DNA from: Candidatus Sumerlaeota bacterium
GTDB lineage: Bacteria; Sumerlaeota; Sumerlaeia; JABWBI01
Reading direction: 5' to 3'
Assembly (NCBI GenBank): GCA_016928695.1
Contig: JAFGKF010000046.1
Location: 1 to 34,929, forward strand
Length of the DNA: 34,929 nt
A program made the translations under genes and the position numbers. Below the pieces are notes generated by a model. The model did no database searches, was not told the DNA's origin, and was given only the letters and a program-made list of their open reading frames with translations. Positions 15,334 to 23,422 of this stretch are shown here, piece by piece; within the stretch, counting starts at the first letter, position 1, and the number at the start of each line of letters is the position of its first letter.

Positions 15334-15406
15334 GCGCTGCGCCGCCGCCCGGAATCCGCAGCCTGTGCGCTGCCCCACCCCGAGGAAACAGAAGGAGAAA
15401 GGGATC

Positions 15407-16048
15407 ATGGAGAGGAGAGCCTGGAGAGCCCCCCGACGATTCATCTTGTCAGCGCTGACCTCTCTGGCCCTGGTCCCCCTGACCCAGGCCCAGATCACCG
15501 GATCAGCGCACGATCTGTCACCGCTCGACCCCGATCGACGTCTGTGCATCTTCTGCCACACACCGCACGGTGCCGACACCAGCGTGGCCGACGCCCCGCT
15601 GTGGAATCACGCGACGACGAATCAGAACTACGTGGTGTACGACAGCCCCACGCTCGACGCCACCGTCGGGCAGCCGGTCGGCGCCTCGCGCCTCTGCCTG
15701 AGCTGCCATGACGGGACAGTGGCGGTCGACGCCTTCGGGAGCTCACCGGGGAGCTTCTTCCTCGGGGGGCCGGGGGCCGTCGGCTCCGATGGACTTCTCA
15801 ACGACCACCCGATCAGCTTCCAGTACACCGACTCACTGGCGGTCCAGGACGGCGAGCTGCATCCGCCGTCGGTGACCTCCTCGCTGCTCGGCAGCACGAT
15901 CGACGACGATCTGCTCTTCAATGGGAGCATGGAGTGCAGCTCCTGCCACGACGTCCACCGTGGTCCCGCCGCCGCCGCCGTCAATGATGCCCTGCTGATG
16001 ATCCCGCAGACGGGGAGCACGCTCTGCCTGGTCTGTCACAACAAGTGA
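15407..16048 (+). CDS. Tetraheme cytochrome c, doubled-CxxCH type
   Basis: This encodes 213 residues. The start at MERRAWRAP follows GAAGGAGAAAGGG. A signal peptide (FILSALTSLALVPLTQA) precedes four heme sites: CIFCH, CLSCH, CSSCH and CLVCH. The sequence LCIFCHTPHG, then SRLCLSCHDGTVAVD and DHPISF, recurs in the N-terminal part of the 12-heme protein at 20835, so the two share a module. Such small tetraheme proteins usually shuttle electrons in the periplasm or on the cell surface. It stops six bases before the first NHL lipoprotein gene. Confidence 0.92.
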   Translation: MERRAWRAPRRFILSALTSLALVPLTQAQITGSAHDLSPLDPDRRLCIFCHTPHGADTSVADAPLWNHATTNQNYVVYDSPTLDATVGQPVGASRLCLSCHDGTVAVDAFGSSPGSFFLGGPGAVGSDGLLNDHPISFQYTDSLAVQDGELHPPSVTSSLLGSTIDDDLLFNGSMECSSCHDVHRGPAAAAVNDALLMIPQTGSTLCLVCHNK

Positions 16049-16054
16049 GCGGCG

Positions 16055-17155
16055 ATGTCATCCCATGCTCGCCGTCTGCTCGCCCTGAGCCTCTGCGCCC
16101 TGGCCGCCTGTGCGCGGGTGCCCGAGGAGCCTCCGCGGCCTCCGATTCTCTACCCCCCGCCGCCTGACGCCCCCCGGGTTCAGTATCTCACCTCCATCCG
16201 CTCGGTCACCGACATGCCCCGGGCCACCTCGCGCCTGGCCGACATCGTTCTGGGCCCGCCCGAGGAGGGAATGCGCGTCTGGAAACCCTACGGTGTGGCG
16301 ATGGCGGGGACGCACCTCTACATCTGCGACACGATCATCAACAACGTCCTCATCTTCGACTTCGCCGACGGAAGCGCGCGGAGCCTGAGCACCAACCTGG
16401 GCGCCGACGTCCTCCGCAATCCGATCAACATCGCGGTGGCAGACGATGGCACCAAGTATGTCGCGGACGCGCTGCGTGGGCAGGTGGTCGTCTTTGGCCC
16501 CGATGATCGCTATCAGACTGCGTGGGGCACCCCCGAGGAGATGACGCCCTGCGACGTCCTCGTCGTCGGCGACCGGCTCGCGGTGGCCGATCTCCTCGAC
16601 GATGAGATCGAGATCTGGGATCGCCGGACGGGCGAGCGGCTGTCCTCCTTCGGGGGCCCGGGCTCCGGACCCGGTCAGTTCCGCGCGCCGACGAATCTGG
16701 CGCTCTCACCCGACGGCACGCTGTGCGTCAGCGAGACGCACGGCTTCCGAGTGCAGCGTCTGACGCTCGAGGGCGACCCGATCCTGACCTTCGGGGAGAT
16801 CGGGACTGGCTTCGGGCAGTTCACGCGCCCCAAGGGGGTGGCGGTGGACCCCGCGGGGCGGATCTGCGTCGTCGACTCGGCCTTCTCCAACGTCCAGATC
16901 TTCACCGACTCCGGCGAGCTGCTCATGTTCTTCGGGGGAGCGGGCCCCAACGTCTCGAATCTCGACCTGCCCGCGGACATCGAGATCGTGACCGATCCCG
17001 TGTCGCTCGCGCTCTTCGAGCCGTTTGTCGCGCCGGGCCGCCACATCTCTCATCTGTTTCTCGTGTCGAGCCAATTCGGAGTGCCGCGGATCAACGTCTA
17101 CGGCTTCCTGGATGAGGGGGAGACCCCCACCGATCACGGCCGGCCGGTTCCATGA
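16055..17155 (+). CDS. NHL-repeat beta-propeller lipoprotein (1)
   Basis: This encodes 366 residues. The signal peptide ends in a lipobox (LAAC, Cys19), so the protein should be lipid-anchored. After a proline-rich linker (PPRPPILYPPPPDAP) come repeated blades typical of NHL proteins: KPYGVAM..LYICDT..NNVLIFD, NPINIAVADDGTKYVAD, APTNLALSPDGTLCVSET..FRVQRL and RPKGVAVDPAGRICVVDS..NVQIF. About six blades are expected. NHL propellers bind proteins or small ligands and have no heme of their own here. The gene lies between the tetraheme and pentaheme genes and overlaps the latter by four bases. A scaffolding role in the outer-membrane electron conduit is inference. Confidence 0.92.
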   Translation: MSSHARRLLALSLCALAACARVPEEPPRPPILYPPPPDAPRVQYLTSIRSVTDMPRATSRLADIVLGPPEEGMRVWKPYGVAMAGTHLYICDTIINNVLIFDFADGSARSLSTNLGADVLRNPINIAVADDGTKYVADALRGQVVVFGPDDRYQTAWGTPEEMTPCDVLVVGDRLAVADLLDDEIEIWDRRTGERLSSFGGPGSGPGQFRAPTNLALSPDGTLCVSETHGFRVQRLTLEGDPILTFGEIGTGFGQFTRPKGVAVDPAGRICVVDSAFSNVQIFTDSGELLMFFGGAGPNVSNLDLPADIEIVTDPVSLALFEPFVAPGRHISHLFLVSSQFGVPRINVYGFLDEGETPTDHGRPVP

Positions 17156-17760
17156 GAGCGGAGGGAGGCGATCAGCCGGAGAGAAGCGGCCACCGATGGT
17201 GGCGCTGGGCCCTGGCCGCGCTCGTCGTCTCGCTGATCGCCTGCTCCGCACAGACGCGTCATCGCATTCTCTCCACTCTCTTCGACGGTGTCCCCGAGCC
17301 GGGCGCCTCCGCCGCCCCTGAGCCGACCATGGCACGGCTGATGAATCCCGATGGCGCCGCGGCGGACTCCGTGATCGAGCGTGAGATCCATTGGACGTCG
17401 GTGCACAGACCCTATGCCCAGGGGGCCTGCGACGCCTGCCACCGGGGAGAGATCACCGAGGCGGTTGCGGCGCTCAGCGACGGCCAGTGCCTGAGCTGTC
17501 ACTCCACGGAGATGCTCTCGGGGGGGTGGGATCATGCCCCGGCGGCCCTTGGTCTCTGCAGCCTCTGCCATGTGGCGCACGTCTCGATGCACCCGGCGCT
17601 CCAGTCTCAGGCGCAGCCTGAGCTCTGCATCTCCTGCCACGCCGATCCCACGCTGATGACCTCCATCGAGGTGCACCGCGGCGCTGGGAATCAGCGCTGC
17701 ACGGCCTGCCACGATCCGCACCGCGGCTCGCCGGTGGCGCTGGGGAGTGGCGTGAGGTGA
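17152..17760 (+). CDS. Pentaheme cytochrome c lipoprotein
   Basis: This encodes 202 residues. A basic N-terminus and a hydrophobic stretch end at LIAC-S, a probable lipobox near residue 31. Five CxxCH sites follow: CDACH, CLSCH, CSLCH, CISCH and CTACH. The spacing of paired sites (LCSLCHVAHVSMH; CTACHDPHRGS) is of the cytochrome c3/doubled-CxxCH type. It overlaps the NHL gene before it (ATGA) and the barrel gene after it (GTGA). This position, directly before an outer-membrane barrel, suggests it is the heme partner threaded through or docked on the barrel, as MtrA is on MtrB; this part is inference. Confidence 0.9.
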   Translation: MRAEGGDQPERSGHRWWRWALAALVVSLIACSAQTRHRILSTLFDGVPEPGASAAPEPTMARLMNPDGAAADSVIEREIHWTSVHRPYAQGACDACHRGEITEAVAALSDGQCLSCHSTEMLSGGWDHAPAALGLCSLCHVAHVSMHPALQSQAQPELCISCHADPTLMTSIEVHRGAGNQRCTACHDPHRGSPVALGSGVR

Positions 17761-19772
17761 TCGGGAGGTCGTGCGCCAGCCCATGGCTGCTGTCCGCTCC
17801 CGGGGCTCTGCTGGCGCTGGCGCTGGCGCAGGGGATCGCCGCCCAGAATCACCGCGATCTGCGCCGGGTCGAGCCCCAGCCGTTCGCCGTGACCGACTGG
17901 GGGGGTGAGCTGGGCTTCGAGTTCATCTGGCGGCGGGAGGAGCAGACGTCGGACCGGGGCAATGATTTCTCCCGCGAGCTCCGGCGCTTCGAGGAGTGCA
18001 TCGAGCTGACCGCCGAGGGATTCGTCTATCACCCGCTCTTCATCGAGTACGACGCGCTGGTGCGGTTCGGACTGCTGCAGCACCGCTTCGAGGCGGACCC
18101 GGGCGACAGCGGATCGGACAATCTCTTTCTCAACGAGTACGACATCACCGTGCGCGTGCTCCAGGAGAAGCCGGTGAGCCTCCGGGTGCGCTCGCAGCGC
18201 CGCGACGACGTGGTGCGCGACCTGTTCAGCGACGTGATCGAGTTCGAGGAGATGTCCCACGGCATCGATGTGATCTTCACCAACTCGCTCATCCCCTCGC
18301 GCCTGAGCCTGACACACCGAGACTATGAGCAGCGGGGTTTCTCGTCGGACTCCGACTCCACGCTGGACACGGTGGAGTGGGTCTCGCACCTGCTGCCCGC
18401 ATCGCGTGCGCCGACCGACTTCCACTGGCTCCACCGCGACTACGGGGAGGACTTCACGGGCCGCAACAGCGGGATCACTCTGCGGCGGAGGACCGATCTG
18501 ACGAGCCACGACCTCAGCGCCACGAATGTCTGGCGCATCGACCGCGACGGGCGCCTGCGACTGACGACCTCGGGGCGGTTCTACGACCAGACGGGCTCGA
18601 CCGAGGTGCGTCAGTGGCGCGCCAGCGAGCGCCTGGACTATGAGATCACACCCCGTCTCGACAGCCACCTGAGCTACGCCTACGACCAGGTCGAGACCGA
18701 GGCCCAGACCACCCGGACACACCGCGCCCGGGCGGGGCTCCACCACCGCCTGTACGAGAGCCTCGACACCTTCGCGGAGGCCCGCTGGCGCAACACGTCG
18801 TTCGGCGGGGGGGATGATGAGACCTCGGTGGGGGGCGGCATCCGATTCGCCTATCGCAAGCGGACGCCGCGGGGCCTGCTGTCGGCGGGCTACAGCTTCG
18901 ACGTCGACCGGATCGACCGCGGCGCGGGGGGCACGAACCGCTCGGTGACGGATGAGCAGGTCGTGCTCCTCGACGGTGTGATCACGTTTCTCGAGCGCTC
19001 AGACATCCTGATCAACTCGATCGTCGTCTCCGACGTCACGGGCCTGATCGTCTATGTGCGCGACCTGGACTATCGCATCATCCCCGTGGGCGATCGCTTT
19101 CAGATCGAGCGGATCTTCGGCGGCGCGATCGCCAACGGCGAGCTGGTGCTGGTCGACTACACCTATTTCCAACCCGTGGACGTCGCCTACGTTCAGATCG
19201 CGCAGTCGTTCAATGTCCGCCACGACTGGCAGCGGGGGCTCCTGGAGGGCCTGGCGCTCCAATACCGCCTCGCGGACCTGCGCAGCTCGGGTGACACGGG
19301 GGGAATCGATCTGCTCGAGTTCACAAGCCACACCTTCGGGATGAACTATCGCTGGCGCTGGCTGGAGTGGATCGAGGAGGTCGAGATCTTCGACGCGAAC
19401 ATCTCCCCGCGTAATTCGCTGCGCAGCGCCCTCCACGCCCACTTCAGCCCCTGGCACCGGACCCGGGCGCGGGCGGGCATCGAGTATCTGATCATCGACT
19501 TCACCGACTCGGGGGAGGAGGACACCGATCTCCTGACGCTGAGCACCGACCTCCGCACGCAGCTCGGGCGCCGCACCGAGTGGGAGATCGAGGCGCTCTA
19601 CCGGGTGGAGCGTGGCCGCAACGACGAGGACAACTTCGGTGTCGCGAGCACCCTCCGCTGGGCCTGGCGACGCCTCACCGCCGAGGTCGGATTCCGCTGG
19701 GAGATCCGCGACCGCTCTGGCACGGAGCGTGATGACATCATAGCCTTTGTGGCGGTGACCCGTGAGCTCTGA
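17757..19772 (+). CDS. MtrB-like outer-membrane beta-barrel porin
   Basis: This encodes 671 residues with a GTG start inside the preceding stop (GTGA) and GGGGAG upstream. A signal peptide (LLALALAQGIAAQ) is followed by some twenty or more amphipathic strands, with alternating Arg/Glu/Asp and hydrophobic residues. Examples are PVSLRVRSQRRDDVV, RLRLTTSGRFYDQTG, SHLSYAYDQVE and LTAEVGFRWEIRDR. The last strand ends in FVAVTREL. Size and context, between a lipoprotein cytochrome and multiheme proteins, match the porin of porin-cytochrome complexes. No CxxC motif like that in the N-terminus of Shewanella MtrB is present. It would insulate the heme chain across the outer membrane. Confidence 0.87.
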   Translation: MIGRSCASPWLLSAPGALLALALAQGIAAQNHRDLRRVEPQPFAVTDWGGELGFEFIWRREEQTSDRGNDFSRELRRFEECIELTAEGFVYHPLFIEYDALVRFGLLQHRFEADPGDSGSDNLFLNEYDITVRVLQEKPVSLRVRSQRRDDVVRDLFSDVIEFEEMSHGIDVIFTNSLIPSRLSLTHRDYEQRGFSSDSDSTLDTVEWVSHLLPASRAPTDFHWLHRDYGEDFTGRNSGITLRRRTDLTSHDLSATNVWRIDRDGRLRLTTSGRFYDQTGSTEVRQWRASERLDYEITPRLDSHLSYAYDQVETEAQTTRTHRARAGLHHRLYESLDTFAEARWRNTSFGGGDDETSVGGGIRFAYRKRTPRGLLSAGYSFDVDRIDRGAGGTNRSVTDEQVVLLDGVITFLERSDILINSIVVSDVTGLIVYVRDLDYRIIPVGDRFQIERIFGGAIANGELVLVDYTYFQPVDVAYVQIAQSFNVRHDWQRGLLEGLALQYRLADLRSSGDTGGIDLLEFTSHTFGMNYRWRWLEWIEEVEIFDANISPRNSLRSALHAHFSPWHRTRARAGIEYLIIDFTDSGEEDTDLLTLSTDLRTQLGRRTEWEIEALYRVERGRNDEDNFGVASTLRWAWRRLTAEVGFRWEIRDRSGTERDDIIAFVAVTREL

Positions 19773-20838
19773 GCCCAGACCCCGCCGCCGGTGGACCCGG
19801 GCACTCGGGGTGAGCCTCGCCCTGGCCCTCGCCCTGTCGCTCAGCATGTGCGCCCGCCGTGGCCCGTCGGGCCCGAGAGCGGACGCGTCCCTCGACATGG
19901 TCTGGCCCGCGCCGCCCGAGCCCCCACGCGTGCGCCTGCTGCAGATTGTCGAGTCCCCCCAGGACCTGATCGCCGGTGGGGGGCTCTGGGCAGGGCTCCA
20001 GTCGATCGTGGCTGGCGAGCCGACCGAGCGCCTGGCCACGCCGAGCGCCCTGGCGGTGAATGAGTCTCTCGGTCTGGTGGTGGCGGATCCCGGTGTGCCG
20101 GGCGTGCACATCTTCGACTGGGTGAGGGACGAGTATCACCTGGTCCAGGGTGATGACGAGCACCCCCTCGTCTCCCCCGTGGGCGTGGCGATCACACCCG
20201 ACGGCGTGATCTGCGTGAGCGACTCCGCCCGCGGGGCCATCGTGCTGATCTCGGCGGACGGCGAAATCACCGGTGAGATCACCGACCCCGGCCGGCTTCT
20301 CCGGCCCGCCGGCCTCGCCTTCGATCCCGAGAGCCGGGAGCTGATCGTCGTCGACGTTCTCGCGCACGGCCTGAAGCGCTACACACTAGGCGGTGTGATG
20401 ACGCTGTCGTGCGGTGGCCAGGGGATCGAGCCGGGGCAGTTCAACTTCCCAACCCATCTCTTCCGAATGGCGGACGGTCGACTCGTGGTGACCGACTCGC
20501 TCAACTTCCGCCTCCAGGTGCTCAGCTCCACGGGACAGCCCCTGGCGATGATCGGCAGGCTGGGTGATGCCCCCGGCTGCCTGGCGCGGCCGAAGGGTGT
20601 GGTGGCCGACAGCGAGGGCAACATCTGGGTCGTCGACGCCCAGTTCGAGAACATCCAGGTCTTCGATCCGGTGGGACAGCTCTTGCTTCACTTCGGCGGT
20701 GCGGGTCAGGCGCCTGGCCAATTCTGGCTCCCGGCGGGGCTCGCGATGGATGGTGAGAACCGCCTCTTCGTCGCCGACACGCACAACCGCCGCGTTCAGA
20801 TCTTCCAGTGCATGCCTGGACCCGAGGTGATGCCATGA
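19762..20838 (+). CDS. NHL-repeat beta-propeller lipoprotein (2)
   Basis: This encodes 358 residues. The GTG start lies within the end of the barrel gene (11-base overlap). The signal peptide ends at a lipobox-like LSMC (Cys30), followed by Arg-rich residues. NHL-type blades are clear: TPSALAVNESLGLVVAD, SPVGVAITPDGVICVSDS, RPAGLAFDPESRELIVVD, FPTHLFRMADGRLVVTDS, RPKGVVADSEGNIWVVDA..NIQVFD and LPAGLAMDGENRLFVADTHNRRVQIF. It is a paralog of the propeller at 16055 with the same pattern of lipid anchor and proline linker (PAPPEPPRVR). It is translationally coupled to the 12-heme gene (ATGA). It probably sits at the outer membrane beside the barrel. Confidence 0.92.
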   Translation: MSSEPRPRRRWTRALGVSLALALALSLSMCARRGPSGPRADASLDMVWPAPPEPPRVRLLQIVESPQDLIAGGGLWAGLQSIVAGEPTERLATPSALAVNESLGLVVADPGVPGVHIFDWVRDEYHLVQGDDEHPLVSPVGVAITPDGVICVSDSARGAIVLISADGEITGEITDPGRLLRPAGLAFDPESRELIVVDVLAHGLKRYTLGGVMTLSCGGQGIEPGQFNFPTHLFRMADGRLVVTDSLNFRLQVLSSTGQPLAMIGRLGDAPGCLARPKGVVADSEGNIWVVDAQFENIQVFDPVGQLLLHFGGAGQAPGQFWLPAGLAMDGENRLFVADTHNRRVQIFQCMPGPEVMP

Positions 20839-22517
20839 GAGTCGACGTGAGACCCCACTGGTCCCCGCTGATGGTGACGGCAATCACTCTGCTCGCGGCC
20901 CTCCCCTCCGCGTGGGCGGGGCTGAGCGTTGTCGACTCGCCCCACAACCTCTCGGTGACGGGGCCGGGGCCCATCCACGCGATCAGCGAGGATCGGATCT
21001 GCATCTTCTGCCACACACCGCACGGCAGCCGCACCTCGGCGCCGCTCTGGAACCGGAACGACTCGACCGCCTCGTACCAGCCCTATGAGAGCTCGTCGCT
21101 CGACGCCGCCCCGGGGCAGCCGACGGGCACCTCGAAGCTCTGCCTCTCCTGCCACGACGGAACCATCGCGCTCGGTCAGCTGGTCTCGACGTTTCAGGTG
21201 ATCCCCATGACGGGCGGCGTCACCACACTGCCGCCGGGCCACGGGCTGATCGGAACGGATCTGCGCGACGATCACCCGATCTCGTTCGTGCCCGTCCTCG
21301 GCAATCCCGAGCTGGCGCCGCCCTCGGCCTGGGGCGAGGCCCTGAGGCTCGACGCCCTCGGGGAGTTCCAGTGCACGACGTGCCACGATCCCCACGACAA
21401 CGTCTACGGCGACTTCCTCACGATGGACAACACGGACGGGGCGATGTGTCTGGTCTGCCACACTCTGACCGGCTGGCCCAGCGCCTCGCACGCCGACGCT
21501 CGCCTCAGCGCGGTGGTGCTGCCCCAGCACATCGGTCCCATCCCCGGTGGGTGCGCCGTCTGCCACGTCCCCCACGGGGCAGGCTTCCCCCCGCTGCTGC
21601 GCGGAGCGTCCGCGGACGAGGCGGTCTGCCTCGCCTGCCACAGCGGCAATGACCCGAGCGCCCCCAACATCGCCGCGGCGCTGCGTCTGCCATCGGGGCA
21701 CTTCGTCGACCGCCACCGCGGGGAGCACCGCGCGGACGAGTCGCCGAGCGAGGCGGCGACCCACGCCACGTGCGTCGACTGCCACAATCCCCACCGCTCG
21801 ATGAATCGGCCGTCGCGCGACGCACTGGTGATCAGCGGTGCCCTGGAGGGCGTGCGCGGTGTGACGCTCTCCGGCATCGAGGTGGACGAGGTGCAGTTCG
21901 AGTATGAGCTCTGCCTGCGATGCCACAGCGGGCGCCAGGCCGAGCCGTGGGGCTTCCCCGTGCGGCGTCAGCTCGAGCAGTTCGACCTCGCCCGCGAGAT
22001 CGATCCCGGCAATCCGTCGTTCCATCCCATCGCTGCGCCGGGCCAGAATCCCGACGTCCCGAGCCTCCTCCCGCCGCTGACGGAGGGGAGCCAGATCCAG
22101 TGCACGGACTGCCACAGCGGAGGGCAGAGCGGTGTGGCGGGACCTCACGGATCGATGCACGACGGACTCCTGGCCGGGGAGAACCAGACGGGCACGGGGG
22201 TGAGCGAGAGCCCGCGCGCGTATGAGCTCTGCTATCAGTGCCACAGCCGCTCGAGCATCCTCGCCGACCAGAGCTTCCCCGAGCACCGGCTTCACATCGT
22301 CGAGGCGCAGGCGACGTGCTCGGCCTGCCACGATCCCCACGGTGTCAGTCTCACCCAGGGCGACCCGATGAATCACACGCACCTGATCAACTTCGACATC
22401 TCCGTTGTCGACCCCGATCCCACGTCGGGGCGCAGGGAGTTCGTCGACATGGGAACGCAGGCGGGCACCTGTTATCTCACCTGCCACGGGCGCGTCCACG
22501 GGCCGGAGGGGTACTGA
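20835..22517 (+). CDS. Dodecaheme cytochrome c
   Basis: This encodes 560 residues. The start at MRVDVRPHW overlaps the preceding stop and follows GAGGTGAT. A signal peptide (LLAALPSAWA) precedes eleven CxxCH sites (CIFCH, CLSCH, CTTCH, CLVCH, CAVCH, CLACH, CVDCH, CLRCH, CTDCH, CYQCH, CSACH) and a terminal CxxxCH (CYLTCH), giving twelve predicted hemes. Its first part repeats the module of the tetraheme protein at 15407 (ICIFCHTPHG, KLCLSCHDGT, DHPISF). The rest continues with paired CxxCHxPH units. There is no lipobox and no membrane helix, so it is a soluble periplasmic or secreted protein. It lies between two NHL genes. Confidence 0.93.
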   Translation: MRVDVRPHWSPLMVTAITLLAALPSAWAGLSVVDSPHNLSVTGPGPIHAISEDRICIFCHTPHGSRTSAPLWNRNDSTASYQPYESSSLDAAPGQPTGTSKLCLSCHDGTIALGQLVSTFQVIPMTGGVTTLPPGHGLIGTDLRDDHPISFVPVLGNPELAPPSAWGEALRLDALGEFQCTTCHDPHDNVYGDFLTMDNTDGAMCLVCHTLTGWPSASHADARLSAVVLPQHIGPIPGGCAVCHVPHGAGFPPLLRGASADEAVCLACHSGNDPSAPNIAAALRLPSGHFVDRHRGEHRADESPSEAATHATCVDCHNPHRSMNRPSRDALVISGALEGVRGVTLSGIEVDEVQFEYELCLRCHSGRQAEPWGFPVRRQLEQFDLAREIDPGNPSFHPIAAPGQNPDVPSLLPPLTEGSQIQCTDCHSGGQSGVAGPHGSMHDGLLAGENQTGTGVSESPRAYELCYQCHSRSSILADQSFPEHRLHIVEAQATCSACHDPHGVSLTQGDPMNHTHLINFDISVVDPDPTSGRREFVDMGTQAGTCYLTCHGRVHGPEGY

Positions 22518-23422
22518 TGCGCCGCGGCCTCTGGATCATCGCCGCCGTGTTCGCTCTCACCGTGGGGGAGGTGTGCGCCGCCGTTCCCCTTGTGGGGTGC
22601 GAGCCCGCCGGTGTGCTCGAGCCCTCCGGCGATCTCGCGCTCGTCATGCCCAGCGCCGCGATGGAGATGGCCGATGGCCGATGGGCCATTCTCGATGGCG
22701 TCAGCGACCGCATTGTGTTCACCGACGCCGAGGGGCATGGGCTCTCGAGCATCGGTGAGAGTGTTCTCAGCTCGCCACTCGGGCTGACGCTGGATGACGA
22801 GGATCTCCTCTGGGTGGCCGACAGCGGCAATCGCCGCGTCGTCGCGCTGACCCCGGAGGGGGATCTGGTCGGGGACTATCCCCGCCCCGATGATCCCGCG
22901 TTCGACCCCGTGGATCTGGCATTCGATCGCGATGGCTCGACGCTCCTCGTCGTGGACAACGACGGGCACCGCGTCGTGAGCCTCGACACGGAGACCGGCC
23001 AGTGGGGGGAGGTCTGGGGAGAGTACGGCGAGGGATTCGACCAGTTCAATCACCCCTTCTCCATCGACGTCTCCGCCACGGGGCGGCGTGCGGTGGTCGA
23101 CGTTCTCAACAGCCGCCTGATGATCCGCGACCCGTCGTTCGACTTCACCTTCGAGATCCGCGACTGGGGCGTCGACGCGGGGCAGCTCTATCGCCCGAAG
23201 GGCGTGGCGATCGACAGTGGGGGTCGGATCTTCGTCTCGGACAGTGTGCTGGGTGTCGTCCAGGTCTTCGATGCCGGCGGTCTCCTGGTCGGCGTCCTGG
23301 CCGACGGCGATGAGGTGCGTCACCTGCGCACGCCCACGCGCCTCAGCCTCGGCCGGCAGGGGCGGCTCGCGGTCGTCGAGATGCGCGCCAATCGCATCTC
23401 GCTCTGGGATGTGGAGCCATGA
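22517..23422 (+). CDS. NHL-repeat beta-propeller protein (3)
   Basis: This encodes 301 residues. Its ATG overlaps the preceding stop (TGATG), with GGAGGGG five bases upstream; the longer ORF in the track is not used. The signal peptide (LWIIAAVFALTVGEVCA) lacks a good lipobox, unlike the other two propellers, so it is probably soluble. Blades include SPLGLTLDDEDLLWVADSGNRRVVAL, DPVDLAFDRDGSTLLVVD, HPFSIDVSATGRRAVVDVLNSRLMI and RPKGVAIDSGGRIFVSDS..VVQVFD. It lies between the 12-heme and 24-heme genes and is coupled to the latter (ATGA). This repeats the cytochrome-propeller alternation seen earlier in the operon. Confidence 0.9.
   Translation: MRRGLWIIAAVFALTVGEVCAAVPLVGCEPAGVLEPSGDLALVMPSAAMEMADGRWAILDGVSDRIVFTDAEGHGLSSIGESVLSSPLGLTLDDEDLLWVADSGNRRVVALTPEGDLVGDYPRPDDPAFDPVDLAFDRDGSTLLVVDNDGHRVVSLDTETGQWGEVWGEYGEGFDQFNHPFSIDVSATGRRAVVDVLNSRLMIRDPSFDFTFEIRDWGVDAGQLYRPKGVAIDSGGRIFVSDSVLGVVQVFDAGGLLVGVLADGDEVRHLRTPTRLSLGRQGRLAVVEMRANRISLWDVEP

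Noticed and set aside
17757-19772. TonB-dependent receptor instead of MtrB-like porin
   Set aside because: No plug domain or TonB box is visible at the N-terminus, and the neighbours are cytochromes.
20796-22499. 567-codon ORF opposite the 12-heme cytochrome
   Set aside because: Shadow of the cytochrome frame; composition is biased to V/A/R/G and no motif is visible.
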